Source: Elusimicrobiota bacterium | Lineage (GTDB): Bacteria > Elusimicrobiota > Elusimicrobia > UBA1565 | Direction of reading: 5' to 3' | Assembly (NCBI GenBank): GCA_041660925.1 | Contig: JBAZVI010000001.1 | Span: forward strand, 124,001 to 188,000 | DNA length: 64,000 bases | Part shown: one piece after another, positions 1-8,487 of the stretch | Position numbering within the stretch: position 1 is the first letter of the stretch | Layout: each line of letters begins with the position of its first letter | The notes under the pieces: generated by a model | Told to the model about the DNA's origin: nothing | The model's database searches: none | Seen by the model: only the letters and a program-made list of their open reading frames with translations | Translations under genes and position numbers: made by a program

Positions 1-1563
1 TTCCTCGAGGCGCTTTCCGTGTCCGAAACGCGTGTCGAACGGAAATTCCGCGAGGAGAGCGCCCGCCTCGTCGAAGGGAAGATCGCGCAGATCCTGCCCG
101 GAGGCGCCGCGTCCTGGCGCGGCCGCACCGCCGACGTCGAGCTGGAGGACGGCTCGGTACTCTCCTTCAAGCGCCATAAGGACCTCGCGTCCCTGCTCAA
201 CGAGAGCGGGAAGATGCAGGAGGTCCTTTCCTTCGGCATCGACGCTCCCATCCCGCTGAGCCGCGCGAACTGGCAGTTCGCGCTCAAATATCCCGGCAAG
301 AAGGAGAAGTCCTCCTCGGACGCGGGGGACCCGGCCGAGGAGCGCTACCTCCCCTACCTCATGCCCAAGCGCCTGGTGGACGGGTATCGCGGCTATCTCA
401 ACGACAAACTCCCGAAAGGCCTGAGCGCGGAACAAAAGGTCGAAAAGATCGAGAGCGCCGCGCTCGCGGCCGTGGAGCACATGCTCGTGCTGCTGCGCAA
501 CGGCCGCGCGCACGCCTCGCTCATGCCGCTCTCGCATCACGGCACCCATTGGGAATGGGATTTCTGGCGTTGGAATCCTCCTTTCCTGGGCGAGATGCGC
601 TACGGGCCGAGCTTCATCAACGGCTGGAAAGAGGCCTTCGCGTACCCGAACATCCGGCTCTCGGGCCTGGCGGATTGGGAGCACATCGAGCCGCTCAAGC
701 ACTTTTACCAGACGCACGAACACGACGATCACGGCGATGGGACGGTCCATCACGACGCGTACTCCCTGGCGCTCGGGCAGAACCTGGCGGAACTCTCCTT
801 CATCCTCCTCCACTCCGGCGCGGTCAACGGCCTCTCCGACGACGCCGTCGCGCGCGTCATCGTCAAAGCCGTGCGGGCCTATCTGACCGGCCTGCTGCCG
901 GAGAGCTCCGCCGCGCGCTTCTCCGAGCGGGAGGCCCTGGCCGCCGCGCGCGCGTCGAGCCGCAGCTTCCGCCGGGCATACCGCTACTGGGAAGCGGGGA
1001 CCATGTTCGCCCGGATGCTGTTCTGGGGCGGCCTGGGAGGGAACGCGGTCCTGCTGGCCCTCGCCTCGCCCGATGTGATCCCGTTCCTGATCCAAGGCCT
1101 CTGCCTTTTGCATTTTCTCGGGAAGATGGACGCCGCCGAAAGGATCTCGGGGAACCTGCCGGGCTCGGTCGTGCATCCGCTCCTGATGAGCGTCGTCAAG
1201 CCGGCCGTCGAGCTCCTTCGCCGAGACGCGGCGTCGGTCGGGCTCCCCGCGCTGGACCATCCCAGCGGCTCTCCCTGGGATTTCCGGCAAGCCATGATCT
1301 TCGCATTCGCGCTTCCGGCCGCGCTCCTCATCCCCACGGCCATCGCAGGACTCTTCGGGCTCTTCGGACTTCAGCTCGCGGCCGCCGCGGGAGTGCTCGC
1401 CCATCCCCTGGCCCTGGCCGGCCTCACAGGCGCGACCCTCGCGTTCGCCGCCGCGCGCGTCCTGAGCTTCCTGCTCTCCCTGCGTCACGCCTCGCCGAGC
1501 TCTCCGGAGTTCTCCGCGCAGGCCCCGGCCACCGGACCGCCGCTCCGGAACCCCGCGCCATGA
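1..1563 (+). CDS. C-terminal part of a polytopic membrane protein of unknown function (5' truncated)
   Basis: The frame is open from the first base of the window, so the true start may lie upstream; the first in-window start is GTG at 19 (514 residues). The first ~300 residues are soluble. A stretch near residues 160-225 (HASLMPLSHH, then GLADWEHIEPL) is faintly like the catalytic loop and metal-binding DWE/DFG segment of kinase-like folds, but no glycine loop is recognisable. From about residue 325 to the end there are roughly four hydrophobic segments, followed by a proline-rich tail. No family is recognised. The downstream gene begins 155 bases later with its own promoter-like hexamer, so this gene is not obviously in its operon. 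Confidence 0.6.
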   Translation, partial: FLEALSVSETRVERKFREESARLVEGKIAQILPGGAASWRGRTADVELEDGSVLSFKRHKDLASLLNESGKMQEVLSFGIDAPIPLSRANWQFALKYPGKKEKSSSDAGDPAEERYLPYLMPKRLVDGYRGYLNDKLPKGLSAEQKVEKIESAALAAVEHMLVLLRNGRAHASLMPLSHHGTHWEWDFWRWNPPFLGEMRYGPSFINGWKEAFAYPNIRLSGLADWEHIEPLKHFYQTHEHDDHGDGTVHHDAYSLALGQNLAELSFILLHSGAVNGLSDDAVARVIVKAVRAYLTGLLPESSAARFSEREALAAARASSRSFRRAYRYWEAGTMFARMLFWGGLGGNAVLLALASPDVIPFLIQGLCLLHFLGKMDAAERISGNLPGSVVHPLLMSVVKPAVELLRRDAASVGLPALDHPSGSPWDFRQAMIFAFALPAALLIPTAIAGLFGLFGLQLAAAAGVLAHPLALAGLTGATLAFAAARVLSFLLSLRHASPSSPEFSAQAPATGPPLRNPAP

Positions 1564-1705
1564 CCGAGAACTCGCATCACGAGGGCCTCCGACCTTCGCG
1601 AGAATGCCCGGTTGCGTCGGCCCCCGTTCTGAGAACAAGCCGAAGTAGGCCGGAAACCTCCCCCCGGCGGACTGAGGGCTCCAGGCCGACGTCCTGCTCC
1701 CCGGT

Positions 1706-1711
1706 TATCCT
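1706..1711 (+). promoter_or_regulatory. -10 hexamer for leaderless start at 1718
   Basis: TATCCT lies exactly 6 nt before the ATG at 1718, which would put the transcript start on or next to the start codon. No Shine-Dalgarno sequence is present. The same arrangement recurs at other genes in the window. Confidence 0.5.
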
Positions 1712-1717
1712 ATGGAT

Positions 1718-2749
1718 ATGACGCTCTCCCGATCATGCGGGCCCGCCTGGGCGCTCGCTCTCGCCGCGATCCTCTGTGCGGCCGAGGCCTCCGCCGCGGT
1801 CGTGAACGCGCCCGTCGCGGCGGCCGCAGCGGTCCCGCCGCTCCCGATCTGCGTCGCGACGCTCCAGCCCGGAGCGGAGCTGCGCCTCCTCGCGCTCGGA
1901 AACCCCGCGCTCCTGGAAGCGCCCTCCGTGACCGCCTCCTGGCAGCCGGCGCTCTTCCTGGGTCGGGTCCGGGCGGCGGCGGCGCAGATGCTCCGGTCCG
2001 GGCCGATCGAGGTCGTCCGGAAAGGGGACTTCGTCGCCCTCATCCCCCGGGCGGGGAACCAGGCGGCCGTCATCCCCCTGGACGCCGAACGGCCGCCGAG
2101 GATGCTTTCGGTCCCCTACCACACGGCGATGACCCTGAGGAAGCAGCTCGAGGACGACCAGCTCCTCGCCGCGCACGCGACGCTCGCGGGCTTCTTCGAC
2201 GCCGTCGACGACCCGGAGAGCATCGCCGACCGCTACGTCCTCCCCTTCCCTGCGAGCGCTCCGACGGAGCCGAGCGCGCCCGCCGCTCAGCCGCTCATGT
2301 CGAAGCTCCTCGCGGCGTTCGAGCCGCGGGCGCCGAAGGTCGTCGGCGAGGTCCCGCCCCCCGACGCGCGCGACCCGAACCTCCAGTACCATGGGACGAG
2401 CTGGCAGAACCTCGTGCAGGCCCTGATCAACGCGGGAGACGGGTCGCTCTTCGCCGGCACCTACCTGGGAGGGACCTTCGCGCGTTCTCTTCCGCACGCC
2501 GTGCTCTGGGCCGAACGGCAGGGCTCGAAGCCGGTCGTGCTCGAGTTCGAAGGCCACATCTCGACGAGCGCCGATCGCATCCTCGGCAGCTACAAATCCT
2601 TCGACGCCATCCCTCTGAGCAAGCTCTCCGCGCGCTCCAAGACGGCCGTTCTGCGGGAGCTGGAATCCTTCGTCCGCGGGCTGGGAACGGAAGAGGCCCG
2701 CCTCCTGACCGAACGCTTCATCTCGGCGCTGTATCCGGAGAAAACATGA
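1718..2749 (+). CDS. secreted protein with an ADP-ribosyltransferase-like HGT motif
   Basis: This is a 343-residue protein with a signal peptide at residues 1-25 ending in EASA. The start at 1718 rather than the in-frame ATG at 1712 is preferred because TATCCT sits 6 nt upstream. The C-terminal third begins LQYHGTSWQNL (His about residue 225) and continues FAGTYLGGTFARSLPHAVLWAER and PVVLEFEG. That order, an HGT at a first strand, then a Tyr/Gly segment followed by an Ala-rich helix, then a VVLEF strand, resembles the core of PARP/KptA-type ART folds. This is pattern similarity only; the middle region is unrecognised. Its stop overlaps the next start (ATGA), so it is cotranslated with the following two genes. 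Confidence 0.6.
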   Translation: MTLSRSCGPAWALALAAILCAAEASAAVVNAPVAAAAAVPPLPICVATLQPGAELRLLALGNPALLEAPSVTASWQPALFLGRVRAAAAQMLRSGPIEVVRKGDFVALIPRAGNQAAVIPLDAERPPRMLSVPYHTAMTLRKQLEDDQLLAAHATLAGFFDAVDDPESIADRYVLPFPASAPTEPSAPAAQPLMSKLLAAFEPRAPKVVGEVPPPDARDPNLQYHGTSWQNLVQALINAGDGSLFAGTYLGGTFARSLPHAVLWAERQGSKPVVLEFEGHISTSADRILGSYKSFDAIPLSKLSARSKTAVLRELESFVRGLGTEEARLLTERFISALYPEKT

Positions 2750-3159
2750 ATATCCGAGCGTTCCTTTTCCTCCTCGCGACCGCATCCCTCTCCCTCATGA
2801 CCGTCGGGGAAGCGGGCGCTCAGCCCTCGGGAGGCGTTCCGACCGAGTGCGCGCGCCGCGGCGCGGCGCATTGGGTCCAGTTCGAGGCCGAACCCCGGCA
2901 CGTCTTCCTCCTCAAGGTCAACGCGGACGACGGCTCCCGCTCCGTCCTCCACTACGAGCTCGGGGAAGGCGACGCGGAGCAGTGCCGCGAGTTCCTCGGC
3001 CCCTACGCGCCCGGGAGCCCCGTCTTCCTCGCGCTCGAGCGCCTGGAGACGGAACTGCGCGGCTGCTGCTCCTCCCCTGGAAGGCCGTGGCTCTATCTCA
3101 TCGTCAACGAACAGGCCGCCTGGAAGAAGCGGATCCTCGAACTGGAGAGTGCGCCCTGA
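2746..3159 (+). CDS. small secreted protein of unknown function
   Basis: This 137-residue protein begins at an ATG that overlaps the TGA of the upstream gene and ends in an ATGA overlap with the downstream MutS-like gene. Residues 1-24 form a signal peptide (MNIRAFLFLLATASLSL... GAQ). The mature part has four cysteines, including a CC pair, suggesting disulfides outside the cytoplasm. No known domain is recognised. Translational coupling on both sides implies that the three proteins are made together. Confidence 0.7.
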   Translation: MNIRAFLFLLATASLSLMTVGEAGAQPSGGVPTECARRGAAHWVQFEAEPRHVFLLKVNADDGSRSVLHYELGEGDAEQCREFLGPYAPGSPVFLALERLETELRGCCSSPGRPWLYLIVNEQAAWKKRILELESAP

Positions 3160-5702
3160 TGCCTCGCTCCTCCCCCCCCGCCCTCAAGGGCGTCGCCCTT
3201 CTGCTGTGCGCGGCGTTGCTGCACGCCTCGGCGGGCCCGGCCTTCGCCCAGGCCGTGAGCGCGGCCGCGGCCGCGCGCGCCGGGACGGGCGTGACGGCGG
3301 TCCTGCCGGTGCAGGCCGTGCAGCTCACCGCCCCGCTCATGGGTTCCTCTCTATCGAAGCAGGACCTCGCCGGAAGCGAGCTGCCGCGGCTGGTCCCCCT
3401 CCCGACGGTCTCTCCCACCGCGGACGCGGCGGCCGCGGGGCTCGCTCTGAACCCTGTCGAAGGGCTCCCCTCCTCAGCCGTAAAGACGGCGGCGGTCGCC
3501 GATACTCCCGCTGAGGGGAAAGCGGTCTCCGTGCCGTCCGCGGCGCCGACGACGGTCCCGGCCGGGTCGTCGGACGCGCCGGACATCAGCCGCCTCCTTC
3601 TGGAGTCGGCGCCGCACTTCCTGCCGGCGAGCTTCGGGCCGCGGGTCGGGCCTACGCTGACGGCCCTCTCGGCCCTGCGCGAGAACATCTTCAGCCACGA
3701 GCACGTCCGACTCGCTCAAGCGGAAGGGAAGACCGTCGGGATGCTGCTGGGCTACATGGGCAGCGAAAAGAAAGCGGAGGAACTGCGCACCGGGACCCTG
3801 CTGCTGCGCTCGCTGGGCGTCCCCCTCCTCGGGCGCCTGCCCGCGCTCCTGCGCCTGCAAGGCAGCATCGGCCGCATCCCCGCGGACTCCTTCTATGTCT
3901 CGAACGTCGCGGTGGACCCCGCGGCGCGGGGCCGCGGCATCGGCGAGGCCCTCCTCGCCGACGCCGAGCGCACGGCGCTCGCTCAGGGCGCAGCGTCGCT
4001 CTGCCTCGACGTCGAGGCCGACAACGCCGGAGCGCTCAAGCTCTACGCGCGCCTCGGCTTCACGATCGAGAGCACCACCCCGCTCATGCGCATCGGCGGC
4101 CGGAGCTTCGCGCTGCACCGGATGGTGAAGCCGCTGAAGACGGCGGCCGCGAAGGTCCCCGCCGCGCCCGTCGACGGAGCCGTCGAGCGGCTCGAGCGCG
4201 GGGAGCGGGCTTTCACGCCGGAGCCGGAGAGCTTCGAGCTCGACAAAGCGACCCTCAAGGACCTCCAGGTCCTCACCGACGGCGGTCTGCGCTCCCAGCT
4301 GGACAAGACCCGGACTTTCTACGGCTCGCAACGCCTGAGCGGGCTCCTCAAACGGCCGTTCCTGGACGCCGGAGAGATCCAGCGCAGGCAGGAAGCGGCG
4401 GTCGTCATCGCCTCGGACGCTGCGCTCAGGACGCGCCTGCAGACGGGCCTCGACCGACTGAAGGGGAAGGCGGACCATTCCCTGGCCGAGCACTTCAAAT
4501 CCCCGACGGGCCTGTTCATCCCTTTCATCCTGCTGGGGGTGGTCATGGGATTCTGGCTGCCCGGCAGCCTCATCATCGGGGGCTGGAGGCAGCTTCTCCA
4601 GGGGACGATGGTCTACTTCATGATCATCGGGTCGATGCTGACGGAGATGGGCGCGCTCCGTGCGAAGCTCGTCCGCTACAAGGAGGTGTTCCGCTTCGCC
4701 CGGGACCTGGCCGAGCCGCTCGCGAAGAGCTCCTCCCCGGCCCTGCGAGAGCTCGGAGGAGTCTTCTCCGCCGTGTCGGAGAAAAGGCATCCGCTCGCAT
4801 TGAAGAAGGTCGCGGGGTCCTTCCTGCGCCTGCTGCCCACGCCCCTCGCGCTGCTCCTGGACGCGCTGTTCCTGTGGGGGACGAAGACGCTCTGGCATCC
4901 GATCTGGCGGCTCCGACAGGCCCAGGAGAGCGTGGCCCAGCTCTTCGGCGCGCTCGGAGAGCTCGACGTCTACCTGACCTTCGCCGAGCTGCTGGCCTCC
5001 GGCGCGCCGTGGACGCTGCCCGTCGTCGAATCCGGACCGGAGGCCCGCCTGCGCATCGAGGACGGCCATCATCCCATCGTCCTGGCCCTGCGCGGCAAGG
5101 ACTCGACCCCCAACGACGCGGACCTGCGGGCGGGCCGCGGCTTCAACGTGCTCACGGGCACGAACATGGGCGGGAAGTCCACCTACCTGCGCATGGTCGC
5201 GCTTCTGACCCTGCTCGCGCAGATCGGCGCGCCGGTGCCGGCGCGGGCCATGGCCCTGACCCCGGTCGAGCTCCTGACGAGCGTGGACGTGGGCGACGAC
5301 CTCCGCTCGGGCAAGAGCCTCTACGACGCGGAGACCGACCGCCTCCTCAAGATCGTGAACGGGGCGCGGACTTCGACGCGCGTGCTCGCGGTGATGGACG
5401 AGATCCTCCAGGGCACGAACCCGGAGGAGCGCACGGCCGCCGAGCGCGCCGTGGTGCGCTACCTCGCGGACACGCCGAACCTCTTCCTCGTCGCCACGCA
5501 CAACCTCTCCATCGCGGAGGTGGCGGAGGAGGCGGCGTCCCTGCGCAACTTCCACGTCGCGGGAGCGGCCGACGAAGGCGTCTCCCGCTACCGCGTGCTG
5601 CCGGGACCGGCGAAGGACCGCAACGGCATCCTCACGCTCGAGCGCAAGGGCTTCCCCGAGAGTCTCGTCCGGGACGCCCGCTCGCGCCTGGAACACCCAT
5701 AA
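3159..5702 (+). CDS. signal-peptide GNAT acetyltransferase - membrane MutS-like ATPase fusion
   Basis: An 847-residue fusion. Residues 1-31 look like a Sec signal (CAALLHASAGPAFAQA). Residues ~160-325 are a GNAT N-acetyltransferase, with the acetyl-CoA loop VDPAARGRGIGEALL and the tail NAGALKLYARLGF. Residues ~365-430 resemble the MutS core/lever region. Two hydrophobic segments at ~450-475 and ~478-500 interrupt it. Residues ~640-800 are a MutS family ABC-type ATPase with Walker A GTNMGGKST, a signature-like DDLRSGKSLYDAE, Walker B VLAVMDEILQGTNPEER and the switch VATHNLS. There is no MutS mismatch-recognition domain. Membrane-spanning MutS-like ATPases are known, but fusion to GNAT behind a signal peptide is unusual. 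Topology is uncertain, since both ATP and acetyl-CoA are cytoplasmic. Last gene of an overlapping trio. Confidence 0.8.
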   Translation: MPRSSPPALKGVALLLCAALLHASAGPAFAQAVSAAAAARAGTGVTAVLPVQAVQLTAPLMGSSLSKQDLAGSELPRLVPLPTVSPTADAAAAGLALNPVEGLPSSAVKTAAVADTPAEGKAVSVPSAAPTTVPAGSSDAPDISRLLLESAPHFLPASFGPRVGPTLTALSALRENIFSHEHVRLAQAEGKTVGMLLGYMGSEKKAEELRTGTLLLRSLGVPLLGRLPALLRLQGSIGRIPADSFYVSNVAVDPAARGRGIGEALLADAERTALAQGAASLCLDVEADNAGALKLYARLGFTIESTTPLMRIGGRSFALHRMVKPLKTAAAKVPAAPVDGAVERLERGERAFTPEPESFELDKATLKDLQVLTDGGLRSQLDKTRTFYGSQRLSGLLKRPFLDAGEIQRRQEAAVVIASDAALRTRLQTGLDRLKGKADHSLAEHFKSPTGLFIPFILLGVVMGFWLPGSLIIGGWRQLLQGTMVYFMIIGSMLTEMGALRAKLVRYKEVFRFARDLAEPLAKSSSPALRELGGVFSAVSEKRHPLALKKVAGSFLRLLPTPLALLLDALFLWGTKTLWHPIWRLRQAQESVAQLFGALGELDVYLTFAELLASGAPWTLPVVESGPEARLRIEDGHHPIVLALRGKDSTPNDADLRAGRGFNVLTGTNMGGKSTYLRMVALLTLLAQIGAPVPARAMALTPVELLTSVDVGDDLRSGKSLYDAETDRLLKIVNGARTSTRVLAVMDEILQGTNPEERTAAERAVVRYLADTPNLFLVATHNLSIAEVAEEAASLRNFHVAGAADEGVSRYRVLPGPAKDRNGILTLERKGFPESLVRDARSRLEHP

Positions 5703-5738
5703 AGAAGGACCCCGCCGCTCGCTGCGGCGGGGCCTTCT
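5703..5738. terminator. bidirectional terminator hairpin
   Basis: A GC-rich stem pairs 5703-5718 with 5724-5738 (AGAAGG and CCCCGCCGC paired with their complements, one bulged A). It lies between two convergent genes. Confidence 0.7.
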
Positions 5739-5762
5739 CGGACACCTGGACGACCGCGTGCG

Positions 5763-7685
5763 CTACAGCGCCGAGACCTCGCCGTCGAGCGAGAGGCCCG
5801 CGACCTGCGCCGTCGCCGCCAGCGCCTCCGCCTGCGCCCGGGTCAGCGGGGCGACGATCATGCCGAGGCCCTCGAGCTCGGAGAACGCGACCCCCATCGC
5901 CCTGAGCCGCTTGCGCACGACCTGGGCGCTCTTTCCGGCCGGTTCGGCGAGCGTGAGGATGACCGAGACGGCCTGCTTCGCCGAGAGCGTCGCCAGGCGC
6001 GCCTGGAGGTCCGGGTCCATCTTCGCGGCGGAGCGGGCGTCCGGCTCCACCGCGGCCGAGACTCCCCGCCTCTGTCCGTCGATGAGCCGGCCGAGCGTCC
6101 CCTTCACGGTCGCGTCGAGCACCCTGCGGATGCGCTCGGCGATGCTCCGGAGGAACCCTTCGCCGCTTCCCGTTCCCTTCCGCGAGGGGACCGCCTCGAT
6201 GCCGACCTGCTTGAGCCAGGGACGCCGCGCGAGGGCGGCGAGCGCGGGCTTCGAGAGCGGCCGTGCGACGACGGGCCGGCCCGCGATGGACGAAGGGATG
6301 AGCCCCGCGTTGCGGGCCTTGTCCCGTGAGCTCTGGTCGGAGAAGTAGACGTAGACGACGTTCTGGCGCCCGTGGTAGACCCCGTCGTCCCATTCGACGG
6401 CGGTCTTGCGCGACGCGGCGTCGACCTGGACGACGCCGGGCACGGCGAGGACCGGCGCGAGGACGGCCTCCGGCACGCGCAGGGAGGCGTCCGAGACGGC
6501 GCGCAGCCGCTCGGCGATGCGCGCGCCGAGCTCCTCGACGGCCTTCGCGGCCGGGAGGACCGGACGGTCGAAGGAGGCGCCCGGCGCCTTCAGCGACGCC
6601 GCGGCCGGCGGGGCGGGGTCCTCGCTGCGGACGGCGGCAGCGACGAGCCCGTTCTGCGCCAGCTCCGCGACGACCTCGTCGACGGGGCGGTCTCCGGAAG
6701 GAGCGAGGAGGTAGTTCCAGCGTCCCCCGCCGATGAGGACGAGCTGGAGGCCGTGCTTCTTCAGGAAGTCCGCCACGGTGTCCTCGTCCATGCCGACCTC
6801 GATGCCCCAGCCGCCGTCGGTCATCACGACGTAGCTCCGCACGAAGGTCACGGAGATCCAGCGGTCGCTGGAGGGCTGGTTCTTCGCGGGGTGCGCTTCG
6901 AGCACGAGCGGGTCCGCCGCGAGCTCCCGCGCCGCCGCCTCGGCGTCGAGGCCCTCGGCCCCCACGCGGTAGCCGTCCGCGCGGACCTCGAGCACGCGGA
7001 GCCCGCGCGAGCGCAGGATCCCCGCGACCTCGTCGTCGGTGACGGCCTGCTCCACGTTCACCTTCCCGCCGCCCATCGGGATGCTCCGGACGGAGACCGT
7101 CTTGAAGGTGACGCTGACCTGCCGCTCGATGGGGAGCGTGAAGCTCTTCGCCGTGGCGTAGAGCACGAGCGGCTCCTTCTCGAGCGCGTCGGCGAGCGCC
7201 CGCGCGTCCGCGTCCTGGGCGACGGCGACGATGAAGCGCTCCGGGTTGAGCTTGCTCACGACGCTCAGCCCCAGGCGCTCGAGCAGCGCGGCGACTTCGG
7301 AGAGGTAGGCGCCCGAGACGAAACGGACCTCGATCTGTCGGGAGAGGGGCACGGCCAACTGCTGCATCGGCAGGCCTTCCGGCGTGTATTCGACCTGGGA
7401 GATGACCTCGCCCACGGAGAAGGGGTCGAGGGTCGCCGCCTTCGCGTCCGTCTTCGGGGCGGGCTGGGAGGGCAGGGCGAGCGGCGTCTCGAGCCGCAGC
7501 GTCTGGAGCCCGGTCGGGACCGACAGCTCCATGCGCCCGATCGCCGCCGTCACCGGCAGCGCGACGGGGACGACGGCGGCCGGCGCGAGGGGCGCGTGCG
7601 CGACCGTCTGGGCCGCGGCGAAGCGCGGGGAAAGGAGCATGCCGAGCGTCAGCAGCAGAGACGGGACGGCCCTGAGAGCGTTCAT
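5763..7685 (-). CDS. secreted protein of tandem propeptide-like (inhibitor I9-like) repeats, no peptidase domain
   Basis: A 640-residue exported protein. The start at 7685 is chosen because GGAGG lies 8 nt upstream and the signal peptide (MNALRAVPSLLLTLGML... AAAQ) starts there; an in-frame ATG at 7715 is less likely. Residues ~117-180, 188-266 and 276-356 are degenerate repeats with the pattern 'V.V.F.. ..., D..VA..L...GL.V......Y.V......A...LA.DPLVLEA'. This is the layout of subtilisin-type propeptide/I9 domains. A fourth related unit is at the C-terminus (~560-640). No Asp/His/Ser catalytic domain follows. A paralogue lies at 13606-15705. A role as a protease inhibitor or chaperone is conceivable but unproven. 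Confidence 0.7.
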   Translation of the reverse strand: MNALRAVPSLLLTLGMLLSPRFAAAQTVAHAPLAPAAVVPVALPVTAAIGRMELSVPTGLQTLRLETPLALPSQPAPKTDAKAATLDPFSVGEVISQVEYTPEGLPMQQLAVPLSRQIEVRFVSGAYLSEVAALLERLGLSVVSKLNPERFIVAVAQDADARALADALEKEPLVLYATAKSFTLPIERQVSVTFKTVSVRSIPMGGGKVNVEQAVTDDEVAGILRSRGLRVLEVRADGYRVGAEGLDAEAAARELAADPLVLEAHPAKNQPSSDRWISVTFVRSYVVMTDGGWGIEVGMDEDTVADFLKKHGLQLVLIGGGRWNYLLAPSGDRPVDEVVAELAQNGLVAAAVRSEDPAPPAAASLKAPGASFDRPVLPAAKAVEELGARIAERLRAVSDASLRVPEAVLAPVLAVPGVVQVDAASRKTAVEWDDGVYHGRQNVVYVYFSDQSSRDKARNAGLIPSSIAGRPVVARPLSKPALAALARRPWLKQVGIEAVPSRKGTGSGEGFLRSIAERIRRVLDATVKGTLGRLIDGQRRGVSAAVEPDARSAAKMDPDLQARLATLSAKQAVSVILTLAEPAGKSAQVVRKRLRAMGVAFSELEGLGMIVAPLTRAQAEALAATAQVAGLSLDGEVSAL

Positions 7686-7785
7686 TCGATGCCTCCGTAG
7701 GAGCGACGGGGGCATGCTATCAGAGTGCCTCTGCGACGACCTGAGCCGAAGGACCCGCGCGCGACCCGGGGCCGATGGCCGCGTT

Positions 7786-8487
7786 CTACTCCTGGGAGTA
7801 GATGTCCGCCTCGTTGGCGGTCCAGGACAGGTCGGCGCTCCAGAGGGCGGAGGACTTCACCGCCTCGCCGTTGCAGACGTCGACGATGCGCTGCTCGAAG
7901 TCGGTCTTGTACTCGAGTCGGTCGCCCATGCGCCCCTGCAGGACCGGGATGTCGTTCATCATGTAGAAGCAGCCGTTGAGGCGGTCGAGGTCGTAGGGCG
8001 GCGCGGCCGCGGTATACCGGTCCATCGAAGGGTCGTAGCCCTCGTCGCCGCGGTGGCCGTAGCGTCCGGCGCTCAGGACCGCGCCGTCCTTCGCCCCGAA
8101 GAAGACTTCCTCGTACGGACGGCCCCGCGCGCCGGCCCGCTCCACGCCGCCGTCCTCGCGCCATTCGCCGTCGAGGAACCGTCCGGGCGACAGCTCATGG
8201 CGAACCTCCCGGCCGTTGACGGTGAAGCGCCCCCGGATGAACTGCCGGAACTCGCAGCAGCCGCACGAACAGCCGTCGTCCGCCGAGAACTCCGCCCTGG
8301 CCGAGAAGCGCACGCCCAGGGAGGCCCCCCAGTCGCCGCGTCGGTAGAGGGCCGGGGTCTTCGCGGTGAAGAACGCGGCTTTCCGGACGCAGCAGCGTCC
8401 CGTGGGTTTGGCCGTGATCGGGCCCGCGGCCGATACGGCGGAGGCCAGACCCAGCAGGAGCGAGAAGACGCCCGCCGCCGTCCTCAT
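7786..8487 (-). CDS. secreted cysteine-rich protein of unknown function
   Basis: A 233-residue protein with a signal peptide (MRTAAGVFSLLLGLASAVSAA). Its ATG overlaps the stop of the upstream SUMF1-like gene (ATGA), so it is translationally coupled to it. A CSCGCC cluster near residue 70 plus CC near residue 33 suggests a metal site or disulfide-knotted fold in the periplasm. The rest (GRFTVNGREVRHELSPGRF, a Tyr/Asp-rich C-terminal half) matches no family that I recognise. Confidence 0.7.
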   Translation of the reverse strand: MRTAAGVFSLLLGLASAVSAAGPITAKPTGRCCVRKAAFFTAKTPALYRRGDWGASLGVRFSARAEFSADDGCSCGCCEFRQFIRGRFTVNGREVRHELSPGRFLDGEWREDGGVERAGARGRPYEEVFFGAKDGAVLSAGRYGHRGDEGYDPSMDRYTAAAPPYDLDRLNGCFYMMNDIPVLQGRMGDRLEYKTDFEQRIVDVCNGEAVKSSALWSADLSWTANEADIYSQE

